Below the pieces are notes generated by a model. That model saw only the letters and a list, made by a program, of their open reading frames with translations. It searched no databases and was not told the origin of the DNA. Positions 23,301 through 34,160 of a DNA stretch of 64,000 nucleotides are shown piece by piece. The position numbers and the translations under genes are program-made. The stretch's first letter is position 1, and the number at the start of each line of letters is the position of its first letter. The stretch is from Craspedostauros australis (taxonomy: Eukaryota; Bacillariophyta; Bacillariophyceae; Mastogloiales; Achnanthaceae): positions 372,001-436,000 of the forward strand of contig JAMXDE010000037.1 in the NCBI GenBank assembly GCA_026770025.1. The letters run 5' to 3'.

Positions 23301-24840
23301 AAGCTTCGGCCTGCGAAAGGTTGAAGTTGGTGTTGGAGTGGTACCATCGTTTGTTCACTCCAAAAAAGGTGACAGATTGTATCCTGTCACGTGCGGCCAG
23401 CGGCATTGGCGGAGATGCGAGGGCACCAAACTGTGATTTTGACATCGACGATCTCTTGGGCATTGGTGATAGCCGCAATGCTGCCATTGGCTTGTTTGCA
23501 AAGGATACTGCAGCGACGGTCAGCGACTGGGAACGCTGATATTTGCGTGTGAGTTTTGCAGTTGGGATGTCGCGTTGTTGTTGTTGTTGCTGTTGCTTTT
23601 GCTGCTGCATTTGCGACCTCTGCTGCAGAGTGGTGGAGGCAGGGAGTCTGATCGATCTGCGTTGCAGCTTGCTGCGGAGGATCATGCGCGCCTTAGCATG
23701 CAAGCGATGCATGTCATCAGGGCCAACGATGATGCGGATGAGGTGGCGCTATGGACACTGCTGCTGAATGAAAGCCTCTTGTTGGTATTGGCGCGGCGGC
23801 AGAATTGTAATAACTGCTCCAGATGTTGCTGTTGCTGCTACTGTGGCTGGTGTTTCGTTGTTATTGCGGAATCCGGAGCATGGATGGGAGTGGCTGGATG
23901 ATGGTCGGAGGCGTAGCTCTGGTTGACACTGATTGGTTGGTAGATTCCAAGCTGTCCCTTTGGTTGGCTTGTGCCTGTGACTGCAGCCAGAGATGTGGTG
24001 GCGTGTCAGCTGGAACGAACAGCGTCCCCGCACCCGTCGCATTCGATGTCGTGACCAAAGTCCCCAGCCCTTGCTCATGCACCTTCCACAGAAGCATGTG
24101 CGGCGAGTCCTTGCCATCCAGTTGCTGCTGATGTCGTTGCTGCAGCACCGGGTTGCGACAGGCGGATCCCACTGACGTGGACCTGCCCATCTTCTTGTGG
24201 ACGGAACCTTTTGAATTCATGCCACTCACATCACCGTTTTGAAGACCATCTGCATTGGACGCGAATGATATGGGCTTCGGGAGTCTTGGCAGCGGTGGCC
24301 TTGTGTTTGCCTTCAACTCCGCGTCAGCCAAAGTCGCAGTTGCAAAGTAGCAGCAGTTGTAGTAGTAGCAGCGGTGGAGTCAGCATCATGATTGATGCCA
24401 TTGGCTGCCTTTGTGGAATCTGCGCCAATTGGTTGATCATCTGCTGACTTGGCGGTGGCAACGTGAGAAATGGATGACATGGACATGAGCTCCCCCTGCT
24501 GCAGTCGCTCCCATACCAGTTCGATCTCGCTGTCCGTGCCACGCATCGAAAGTTCCCGCAAGAAGGTATGCTCCTTGGACGTCAGGTACACGAAGGAGGA
24601 GGCGCGTCTGCGAGATGATCCCAGCACCCCTCGTTGTTCCTTGTTGCAAATGCTGCCGTTTGCAGTGTTTCCCTCCGTGTTGTCCATGGCGTTATCCATG
24701 TCACTATCCATGTTAGCATTCGTGCCATTCGTGCCTTTGCTGGTGTTGCCGTTGTCTTGCGCAGCAGCTGGGCCTCCGGTGGCACCATCTACAATCTTCG
24801 CTGCGGCTGATGTCGCCTCTATGTTCACTTCTGCTGTCAT
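20373..24840 (-). pseudogene. Decayed TLDc-domain gene
   Basis: Read on the minus strand from the ATG at 24838-24840. The N-terminal part is A-, T- and N-rich low complexity with TSKEHTFLRELSMRGTDSEIELVWERLQQ. The frame shifts near 24320 and again further on. A TLDc domain occupies about 21180-20370: GASLGSFLQQARAQYTMLALETMDG, VFSAFTGQAWRKTRKYFGMGECFLW, IDVFPCAGANDYIQLC, LAVG, then WGFGLVVEGDGML and FEIVNLKLWTL. TLDc proteins act in oxidative-stress protection and V-ATPase regulation in other eukaryotes. This copy carries at least eight in-frame stops in the domain (near 21171, 21075, 20964, 20949, 20871, 20670, 20406 and 20373) and cannot be functional. Several stops look like CGA to TGA changes. 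It lies wholly within the 26-kb mobile unit, so it is captured cargo or was present before assembly of the unit. Confidence 0.75.
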
Positions 24841-25477
24841 GGCGCAGCTTGGACTGTCGACTCGTATCGTACTATCCGAGAGAGAAGGGTCCCATCTACC
24901 AAGTCAACGCGAGAACGGTTGGCCGTGTCAATGATGATGTTGTTGTTGTTGGTGGCAGCGGCGGTGCTGTTGTTGTCGTGTTTTCGCTTGACGAATGGAT
25001 TGATTGTGGAGAAAGGGAGTGAATGTGATGCGTTGCGTTGTGATGTGCGGAGTGCCAGGCGCCGCGCAACGGCGATGAGCGCTGTGTTGTCCTTGTGTCG
25101 TCTGTGCTGCCACTAAAACATCCATGACATTTTCGTTTCTGGGTTCATGGCAGTGCCGTTTTCTCTGTTTGGATCCGCGGTCGCTCCACACGATTCCATT
25201 TGTTCCTCCCCCTCCATGTCCGAGTTTGTGGGTCACGCTGTGTGTCGGTCGTGGACTTCGATAGGAAAATCCGCTCTTGGCCGAAGTTGTACAAACCAGC
25301 GTGTCGTTCTGCCGTCCTCATCCCTCTCCGGTGACTTGTGCGCTCTTCATTGTGTTCTTCTTGCATGTTGTTTGCACCTTTGCTCCAGCATCTTGAAAGT
25401 ATTCATGCTTCGTGCACCTTTGTCGACTTGCACATAATTCCACCCAATCTCAAGCCCAACATCCTTCACTGTGCAAC
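24841..25477. other. Gap between TLDc pseudogene and left transposase
   Basis: GTT- and TGT-rich sequence with no supported gene. It should include the promoters of the two divergent neighbours, if they are still active. Confidence 0.4.
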
Positions 25478-27997
25478 ATGTATCATCCACGCGATTCCGG
25501 GTTCGGCCACACCCAGCCACCACCACCAAAGTCTCCAAGGTACGAGTATGCAAACAGTGGCCACATCAACCATCACAACCAACCACCAAGCCCAGGCCTC
25601 GTCCATCCCAACTCGCCTGCAATGTACTCTGGCCCACCTATTGTGGCTCGCCCTGTTCCATACCCATACTCGTACCCCTACCAGAACATGATGAACCCTG
25701 TGATGCACCCATCCTATGCATCGCCTCCACCACAGCATGGACAGCCAACATTCCATCGACCAAGTCCTGCCTGGTACCCACCACCTGCTGCGCACATCCA
25801 CCACAACATGAGCTTGCCAAATGGCGGAGCGACGACGGACGATTTCAACATGCTGAGACTCCCAACTGAAGTCGCCAAGCGCAGCCTTTCTGAAAACGTC
25901 GGATCCGCCATGCACGAAAGCCGTGAATTCGCCCAAACTGCAAAGGAGGAGGGGAAGAACCGTTTCGGCATCATGCTATGTCGTGCATGTGGTGTGCACT
26001 TCTGTTCCTGTTGTTTCCAGCAACGCGCGAAGTTGGCCGTGTGCCCAGATTGCGCGGGAAACAGAGCAATTGGAAGTGACAGCCAAGCCACTCTTGGAAC
26101 CGACAGCCAAATCGAAAAACAAACTGACATCGCTCACAACAACGTGGAAAATAACACGCAACCCAAGTTGGCAGTTGGACTTGACAGCAAACAGACAGAC
26201 GCCGTTTCCAGCAAACAGACAGTCAACGATACTAACACCACTAAAATCCACAACAACGATGACTACGAAAATCACACTGCCATCAACAGTAGACCTACCG
26301 ATACCATCATTGAGGAGGCTGCTGCAATGTATGACTATGATGATGATAGTGATGATGAGCTCCTCAGCAACATGATGGCAAGCGATGACAGCCAGGAGGA
26401 TGGCAGAGATGTTGACTATGATGAAATGGAAGATATGTGGCCAACATGGGATGGCAATACAAAGTCTTGGGAGAAACTGTCCTCCATCATCAGCATGGCC
26501 CGCCACAACATGCATGGTTTGAGAGACTTTTGCAAACAAGGCTACCACACAATTCCTGGTAAACATGAGACACAGAAGTGGGCAATGATCAACAGAGCAT
26601 GGGATCGGTTGTCCACGATCTCATCACAGATCATCTTTCCCAACAGACCATGTCTGCGCCAACTTGCCAATGTGATGAGATTTGTCAGAGATGACAAACG
26701 CCTGCCTTCACTCACCTTGGAGGAAACTGTCTGCCTGATGCTCTTCTTTGGGAACAGAGATGTGTCAAAAATGGCAGGCGCAATCCTCGCATCAACTTCA
26801 ACCTGCAAAGACTGTGCTGCCATCCTCACGCACCACTACAAGCGCCTCTCCCCAGAAGATCAGGTGAAGGTCATCTCCATGCGGACTAAAATGCACAGCT
26901 CCAAGCACAAGCAACTGATTGGTGCTGCCAGGAAAATTATCAGCGGTGGGCCAATTCCTGTTGGGGAGTCGAGAAGTCGCCTTGGTCGTGAAAAACTTCA
27001 GGAGGTAACTTCCTTCCTCGCCTCTGTCACGAATTTCAAGCCAGGCAGATCGCGCAAGGTGAAGCTCCATGGCGTGGTGTACAATGGTTTGCCTATCTTC
27101 CTACGCGGCAAACAGACTGTCAGACAGCTATTTCGCCAATACAAGCAGACAGCGACAAAACCAGTGGGCTTCAATACTTTCCGCGAGATTTTTGCCCTCC
27201 TCACCAAACGTGGCAAGTGCGAAACAGGTCTTTCCTCCTACTATGTGGACACTTTGGAAATGTCAATCAAGTTCACTGATATGCTCACGCGAATCATCGA
27301 AATGCTGGGCACAGATGATGCCACGAACGATCTACGCAAAGAGGCACTCGAAATTGGCGAAGAGTGGAACGAAGTTTTCACCTTTGTCAAATGGGAGTAC
27401 ACGCATTCACATGTGCGCGTCCAATGTGAGGATGACCACCTTCACTCAGCGCAATTCGCACTCACCACCGGCGAATGTGAGGCCCAACAAGAAGTCTGTG
27501 CACGTTGTGCACATGCAATGACATTCTTCTCCTTCCGTGTCACAGACTACCTTGAACGCACCAAGGGTCACATCCGCAACCAACAGGACCAAGCAGAGTT
27601 CAACACTATGTTTGGGGCTGTGTCTCTGTGTGACAAGCAGCTTGGTGTGTACATGTCACACAAGGTGAGGGCAATGGTGCAATTTGAGCAAATCCGAAAG
27701 GAGAAGGAATCACTTATCAACGAACAAGACAAAATGATTGTTGTGCTTGATCACAAGCAGAAGATATTGCCCATCTGCAGCAAAGAATGTCAATCGGCAT
27801 ATTTTGCCAAAAAGGGAATGTCACTTCTGGGTGTGATGACCATTACTTATGAAGGAGGTGAGTATCACTATCGCTTTGTGGACATGCTGATAAAAAACTA
27901 TCATGCACAAGATCAAGTGCAGGTTGCAGGGCTTCTCAAGATACTTATGGCGGACATCTTTCCCGTCATGCATCCGGACAAGAAAAGAATTGTCATC

Positions 27998-28000
27998 CAG
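27998..28000 (+). repeat. Target-site duplication CAG, left copy
   Basis: CAG precedes the insertion at 28001 and is repeated at 31564-31566. Removing the insertion and one CAG restores the reading frame of the host gene. Confidence 0.75.
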
Positions 28001-28190
28001 GAACACCCAACATTTTGTCCGATTTTCACTTTTCTAGATCGTGACCTAATTTAACGGGACTTAATACACTGCGTTGAGACAGAAAAGTGAATCGTCTGAA
28101 ATCCTGAAAATCGTAGATAGGGTTACGCTATTGCTCTTCAATTGTCGTTGGTCCAGGCACGACAGAGACCGGACAAAACCGGAGAAACTA
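28001..28190 (+). repeat. Left terminal inverted repeat of the Harbinger-like element
   Basis: Nearly identical to the reverse complement of the right end for the first 48 and several later blocks (for example the stretch around the word TTAATACACTGCGTTGAGAC), with scattered mismatches near 28095-28160. Confidence 0.85.
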
Positions 28191-28332
28191 GGTCAGACCG
28201 GACAGACCGGACAAAATGACCGGACAAACCGGACAGACCGGACAAAACGACCGGACAGACCGGACAAACCGGACAAAATGACCGGACAGACCGGACAAAA
28301 CAAACGAATCAACCGGACAGACCGGACAAAAC
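28155..28332 (+). repeat. 10-bp minisatellite, CCGGACAGAC/CCGGACAAAA type
   Basis: Units of about 10 bp repeat the core CCGGACARA. An inverted array of the same unit lies at about 31185-31400, so both belong to the terminal repeats of the nested element. Confidence 0.9.
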
Positions 28333-28781
28333 TCAAGAATTTATCGAACTATTTAACGGACGTTTGGTCGAATATAACGGACATTTGGATCGTGAAGAAA
28401 CAGACAAAACTACTTCGCACGGAGTGACGCAAGCCAACCCAAACCACAAGAACAGATCAGCGAAACAAGACAACAAGCCAGCTTCGCACTGAAGTATGGC
28501 ATCATGCCAATGCAAATGTCCGGCTCTATTGCATTATGTGTGTTGTTCTTATTAATGTTTTGTGGTATGACATCAAATCTTGAAGAGTTCTGCTCCATCA
28601 TCCTGATGGTATTGCACAATGGCACAACTGGCTTCAAACACATGCTTCTGCTTTTCTGTGCCATGCAAAAAGTGATCTCCAGCACGCTGAAGAACTCCAG
28701 TCTCTCATTGAAAGTCTCATGATGCAACCGTGCTCTGCTCTTGAAGTTTTCAAGTTCTGGCCCATCGATCTCATTTGGTGT

Positions 28782-29368
28782 TCACATCATATTCTTTTTC
28801 ATACAACTCGTCCTGTGCCCACGATCAGCAATGATGACTTTTCCGCCTGCGATCTGATGCAACAATCCTTCACAAAAAATAGTCAAGTCATGTTTACCTC
28901 CTTGATGGAGCCCGTGGATCCAAACACACTTTAAGTGGTACACAGTGATTGCGATCTTGTATTTGAGAGCACAGTGGTTGAACTTCTTCGAGCCCCATGC
29001 CAGATCTGTGTTGAGTGTTGAGTGTTTCTGCTCCCATGCATGAAAATCTGTGCTGTCAACTGTGGCAATAAAAGCTGGTCCCTCTGGATCATTCAATGAG
29101 CTTGGCCAAACAATCATGTCAGCTTTCATTGCTGCAATCATTTTGATCCAGCACCATAGATGATTCCATGTTGCATACTATCAACATATCCCATATGCTG
29201 CAGCAAGGATGTTGGCATTCTTTGGATAGGTCCATAGAAAGCATAGAACTGCAAGGAACATTCAGAAGCCTCTTCCACTGTGGTCATATTGTGATATTTT
29301 TGCTGCGGAAGTAGTGGTTGTGTGCACGTCATCCCAAATACCTGAAATAGTTTCCGGCCAAGATGCAT
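28782..29368 (-). pseudogene. Harbinger-type DDE transposase fragment
   Basis: Two adjoining minus-strand frames (29368-29138 and 29141-28782) cover part of a DDE transposase. The first has FYAFYGPIQRMPTSLLQHMGYVDS; the second has the VDSTDFHAWEQK block with the first Asp, the HQGGKHD block (second Asp) and the ADRGH block. Compared with typical 350-400-residue Harbinger transposases, the N-terminal part and the rest of the catalytic region are missing or frameshifted. The protein would have acted on the terminal inverted repeats of its own element. Confidence 0.6.
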
Positions 29369-31180
29369 AGTGAGATCGGAACATGGTATTTCTTTGATCC
29401 ATTGTCATGTCAAGAAACAAAGGGCAAAGACCAGTTCAGCCATAAAGCCTTGTTCCAGGACACCCAATGGTTAAACAACAAGCATTTGTACAGAGGGTAT
29501 GTGTGGCTTCTGTTGATGTGATGCGGTGGCAATGCTGCTGGCTTTGGTGTCATTGGTATTCTCTCCATTAGGTGTGAAATTGCCAATATGTTTGGTGCAT
29601 TATGGTTGATCTTCCCTCCTTGAGGATTTGTCAACATCATCGCTGTGTTCTTGGTTGTGAGATTGATGCTGTTGCAATGTGCAAGCATTGAGTCAAGAGA
29701 AAAGAAGTTTCAACATAGAAAGTCTGTGTCAGAAATATTCATTCTTGAGGGCATTTTCCACGGGACTCCAATCATTGTCATCCAATGCAAGGAAGACATC
29801 AGAGTATGTGGAGTGCAAGTCCTGTCATAGCCAAAGTGCTGTGGAATTTTGCAGCACGAGTGGGATAGATGGATCATGGTTGTGGATCACCATAGTGAGA
29901 GAAGTCCAAGACATTGATGATGCTGTTCCTGTGGCTGCTTACCTTGAGGCAGGCACTGTCATCATGACAAGAAAGGGCAAGAACAAATGAAGTTTGATTT
30001 GTGAGCTTTCTCTCTCTGCATTCTGTTGTCCTCACTTTGGTTGTATCACTGTCTTGTCATTGTGTTCTATGTTTGCTGCAGGTACTTGGCAACTTGGTCT
30101 GTTCTTTGTCTATTCTTGGCACAACACATCAAGCAGTCCAATCAGAGAATGCTTCTTGCTGCTCCTGCATCTGTGGATGGACAAGCTTGCATTTTTGCAA
30201 CAGTTCGTTCTTCTCGAATGTTTGGGGCAAGCTCTCTCATTTTATCTCTCAGGAACTCAGACAGCCAGGCATCATGCCAAGCTCAAAGAATTGCACAGAA
30301 GCCAAATCCTGAGTGAAATCATCATTGTTCCACAGAATCAACAAGAAAGGAGTGGTCAAGACATAGCACAAACACCACAGAATACTCCAAACATCCCCAC
30401 AATGTCAAGAAGAGAGGGTTGTATCAAGTGAAAGGCTAGCAAAGCAAAATTCATCATTCTACAGGACTTGCTAGATGGTGTTGTGCCAATGACTGAAGAA
30501 GAGTTATCTGCTGCAGAAGTGTGGGACACATGCTGCTTCCACATGGCTGAATTTGTTGATGTTGTGCTCAGCCAGTTTGAAGCTCACCTTCGCGATCATT
30601 GGAAACAGTTGGGCAAGAAAGAGTTGCATCCCATGGTGGAATTGGCCTCATTGGAACATGATAGATGCATACACCCAAGAGAAGCAATGAATTCTTGTGG
30701 AGGCTTGGTGCTCAACATGTCCACTGCAAGTATGCTCCTCCAACAAGACATCCTAGAAGTTGAACAAATGGAGGCGACACCATCAGAGTTGCAGCAAACC
30801 TGACCAGTATATATGTGCAATTTGGAAAACGCAAATTCAAAGAACACATCTACCAGGAAGTGCGACAAATCAAGCTTATTTTCTATCTTGAAACCAAGCA
30901 CAGCAACCCTTAATTGAGCAGAGCGTATTGAACTCGAGCAGAGTGTCTCAGAATGGAGTATGAAACAGTAAGAACCAGCATCACTCTTCACAGCTTTTGC
31001 TGTCTACTTTCCACATACTAATCGCATCAACCAAAAATACTTGCCGGAGGTAGTCCTCCACACTCAACCCAGACACTCGCAATGTTTCTCCCATTTGATC
31101 CATCGCACGTCGCCGCGCCGGCCTTCAGTGCTGGTTTGGGTCACTGTCCGTTAGCAGTGTCCGTTAAGTTCGTTAATTTT
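29369..31180. other. Interior of the Harbinger-like element, unassigned frames
   Basis: Several plus-strand frames of 85-145 codons occur, for example 30468-30803 with TEEELSAAEVWDTCCFHMAEFVDVVLSQFEAHL. One could be a remnant of the second (Myb-like) Harbinger protein, but no diagnostic motif is visible. Confidence 0.35.
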
Positions 31181-31184
31181 GTCC

Positions 31185-31400
31185 GGTCTATCCATTCTGT
31201 CCGGCCGTTTTGTCCGGTCTGTCCGGTCATTTTGTCCGGTTTGTCCGGTCGTTTTGTCCGGTCTGTCCGGTTTGTCCGGTCGTTTTGTCCGGCCTGTCCG
31301 GTCTGTCCGGTCGTTTTGTCCGGTCTGTCCGTTTTGTCCGGTCATTTTGTCCGGTCTGTCCGGTCTGACCTAGTTTCTCCGGTTTTGTCCGGTCTCTCTT
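31185..31400 (-). repeat. 10-bp minisatellite, right (inverted) array
   Basis: About twenty units of TTTTGTCCGG/TCTGTCCGGT, the reverse complement of the array at 28155-28332. The open frames here are artefacts of the repeat. Confidence 0.9.
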
Positions 31401-31563
31401 GATGGGCGTGAACGAACCACAATCGAAGTAAAATAGCGTAACCCTAAGTATGCTTTTTGGGATTTCGGCTGATTCACTTTTCTGTCTCAACGCAGTGTAT
31501 TAAGTCCCGTTAAAGTAAGTCACGAGCTAGAAAAGTGAAAATCGGACAAAATGTTGGGTGTTC
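31375..31563 (-). repeat. Right terminal inverted repeat of the Harbinger-like element
   Basis: Reverse complement of the left end at 28001, ending GGGTGTTC directly before the CAG duplication at 31564-31566. Confidence 0.85.
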
Positions 31564-32940
31564 CAGAGTGACAACGCAAGCTGCTTCGCCAGCCCATCAT
31601 TGATGCGCTACATTTATGGGCTGAACCGAGGAGAACACGGTGTGAAATTCAACCCCAATGGTACCGCGGAAGAAAAGGCCCAAGCATACACTGATGCAAA
31701 AATGGAGATCAACAACATCACCACCCATCCGATGCCTCCTGCAGGACAAGGCAATGAACAAGCCACCCAACCATCCAATGCAGGCCCCAAGATTGTCAAG
31801 TGGATCTACACTGAAGCACAGACTGGAAAGGGGCTCCTTGATGCACATTTCAGTTACATCAATGGTGGGCTCACATGGTACATTGGTGGAGCTGACAATG
31901 GTAAGGCACAAACAGAAGAGGATGTTTTCCATGTGCTTGTGGAGAAGGGCATCAAGGGCACCATCACTGTGCTTGTGGAGGGGGAAAACTTGTTGGCACC
32001 GCTCTTGTTTCCAGTCAACGAGAAGCGGAAATCGACCTTCTCCAACACGATTAAGCCCCGGACAAGAGCAACCCACCAGGTGGACATCCTTGACAATTGT
32101 GTACATGTCACAGCATCATCCGGAGTGTCCAAACCAGAAGTTGTTCCACAGGCACAGCTTGGCCTGTACTACATGCAGGACCTTGACATCTGCTTGTCGG
32201 AAGGGGAAGTGAAACCGGTCACTGCGGCATTCACATCCAAACCACAACCCAAGCAAACCACCCAAGCAACAGCGAACGCGAAAAAAAAGAAACGCGAGCA
32301 GATCGATGTCGACTGGCGGGACACTGCAGCGACCTTGGTGATGGAAAATTTGAGGCCACCCAACCTCACATTCGCGGAGGGCGACAAAACAGGAGCACCA
32401 ACCATCGTCAAGGAGGGATGGGCCAAAACCTTCCAAGACAAGCCCAGCACAAGCACAGCCACCAACGACGAGCCTGTGCCCAAGAATTTGCCATCAATGA
32501 CAAAGGAGGTTGCAAAGATTGTGTGTGAAGCCAAGATCAAAGGTGAGAACAACAAGGACAAGCGGAAATCAGAGTATGTTGTGCATCAAGACTTGCTGGA
32601 AGGCCCTTTGGCTGCTGATTGGAAAGGACGTGTGAAAATCACGATTCCATTCCTCAAATCGTTCCTGTCAGGTGATGTGAAGCGTGCACAGAACTACATG
32701 GCGAATAATGGGTACTTGACGGAGGGCTACGATGCTGTCGAAGAGGAGATGCAACCATTGGATGTGATGGAGGAAAACGAAAACGCGATGCACCTGGGGG
32801 ATATCGACACCTGGATGGGTGGCATTCCAGACGATCCAGAATGTGACGATGGTGCCCATCTTCTGCACAATGGCATTTTGCTCGAAATCGAAGAACCTCC
32901 ACTCGAGCTGGATCCCAACACAACCATTTATGAAGTGTGA

Positions 32941-34160
32941 TGAGTCTACTTGCACATCAATTCACATGATCTAAAGTATAGTAGCCATTGGATGACTGTG
33001 CCAACAGTTGCAAGAGCATGCACAATGTGTGTTGTGTTGTGCTGTGTCGTGTCGTGTTTTTTTGTGTTGTGTTGTGTCGTGTTGTACTGTGTCATGTTGT
33101 GTCGTGTTGTGTCATGTTGTGTCATGTTGTGTCGTGCTGTGTGCACGCGTTCGCACTCAGCACGGAAAACTGCACGATCACACCGGTCGCGATCGGCTTC
33201 GCCAGAAACCAAAAAGTGTAGGACAACAGTTTTGGGGATGGGAGAGCACCCATCAGCAGCTTTGATGGTCGAAGATGCCATGCAAGCATCTTCCAAATCG
33301 CCAAGCCACCCATAGAAGATATGTTCATCATTAACACAGGAAAAAAATGTTGTGAGAGTTTTAAGTAATATTGTCTGCAAGAGGCGTTATCCTAAAATAA
33401 CCGCCAAGGGGCCTTTTTCGGCACCGACAAAACGGCATGATGGGCTCATCATACGGGTGCGTACCTTCGAGAGCATGCACACCCAACCCATTCTGGATGC
33501 ATCAGGATGTCTTCAGGGAACGTGGTCACGCGCGGGGCGCACGACGAGGGGCTGCGAAGGTCGTAGGAATGAGATACGGATGCAAACAGTAGCAGCATCA
33601 CGATCGGCGGTAGTTTTTCGAAATCGTTGGGCTTCAGGACGGGGACCATTTGGGGCATGGGATGCTGATATCAGTGGCGAAGCTTCATTGAAAGTCGATA
33701 GATACAGGATATACGGAGACAGTGTGGTGCGTAGCTTGCAGCAATACGACGGTCACGGGTGCTGAGGGGAGGTCAGGCTGGCACCATCCACGATTTGGGG
33801 ACTCACGAAAAAGCCGAATACATGCCGAAACGACGTTAAAAATAAAGTTGTGATAATTTTAACTTCGATGGTCACCACCGCTGATAGGAAGCTGTATACA
33901 TGTACTATTTGGTTTCAACTGGAAACGATGTGTTGTTGTGATATGGCATCATATCCAGTTGTTGGCATTGATTTTGGGCGTGTTCTGTGTGGGCGTGATT
34001 GGCACACCTCGTGGCACGAAACTCCACGGGTAGTGCTATCACGGAGGCATTCCATGGCACGTCGCGCGCAACATGAAAGAGTTGCATCATCGTTGTTGTT
34101 GCGATTTCGTATGGTGCTCTATTTGTCTTAGCTTCGGTACCATGCGATGCTCACATGAGT
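32941..34160. other. Non-coding interval after the left transposase
   Basis: Contains a TGTTG/TGTCG-rich low-complexity tract at about 33020-33145. The rest has short frames without recognisable motifs. No inverted repeat that would close off the left transposase as a separate element was found here. Confidence 0.4.
33020..33145 (+). repeat. TGTTG/TGTCG low-complexity tract
   Basis: A long stretch built from GTGTTGT and GTGTCGT words with slight variation; likely expanded by slippage. Confidence 0.85.

Larger units (their letters stand above)
28001..31563. mobile_element. PIF/Harbinger-like element nested in the left transposase gene
   Basis: 3563 bp with long imperfect terminal inverted repeats starting GAACACCCAACATTTTGTCC, close to 190 bp of unique sequence at each end followed inward by a 10-bp minisatellite. 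A 3-bp duplication (CAG) flanks it. Inside, the minus-strand frame at 29141-28782 reads like a DDE transposase of the Harbinger type: FIATVDSTDFHAWEQK, VWIHGLHQGGKHDLTIFCEGLL and VIIADRGH. Three-base duplications and this transposase style are known for PIF/Harbinger. The transposase is broken into several frames, so the copy looks non-autonomous or dead. Confidence 0.72.
25478..32940 (+). pseudogene. Left transposase-like gene, split by a 3.56-kb insertion
   Basis: The frame runs 25478-28000 and resumes at 31567-32940; one copy of the CAG duplication accounts for the extra codon. Without the insertion it would encode about 1298 residues. The N-terminus is P-, H- and N-rich. A cysteine cluster CRACGVHFCSCC...CPDC (about residues 168-192) suggests zinc binding, and an acidic stretch lies near 280-325. 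The catalytic-type core has LDHKQKILP (Asp about 758) and MSLLGVM, then, across the insertion, the QSDNASCFAS block (Asp about 843) and YTEAQTGKGLLDAHF (Glu about 924). The order matches the intact paralogue at 39516-43034, roughly 45% identical by eye in the core. The ATG at 25478 is preferred over the GTG further upstream. The two halves are otherwise free of stops, so disruption looks recent. Confidence 0.72.

Noticed and set aside
28155-28332. Regular short repeats that could suggest a CRISPR array
   Set aside because: Units are contiguous with no unique spacers, and the genome is eukaryotic.
31082-31402. Open frame of 106 codons and its antisense partner
   Set aside because: Translation of the 10-bp TTTTGTCCGG minisatellite; the same words occur in all frames.
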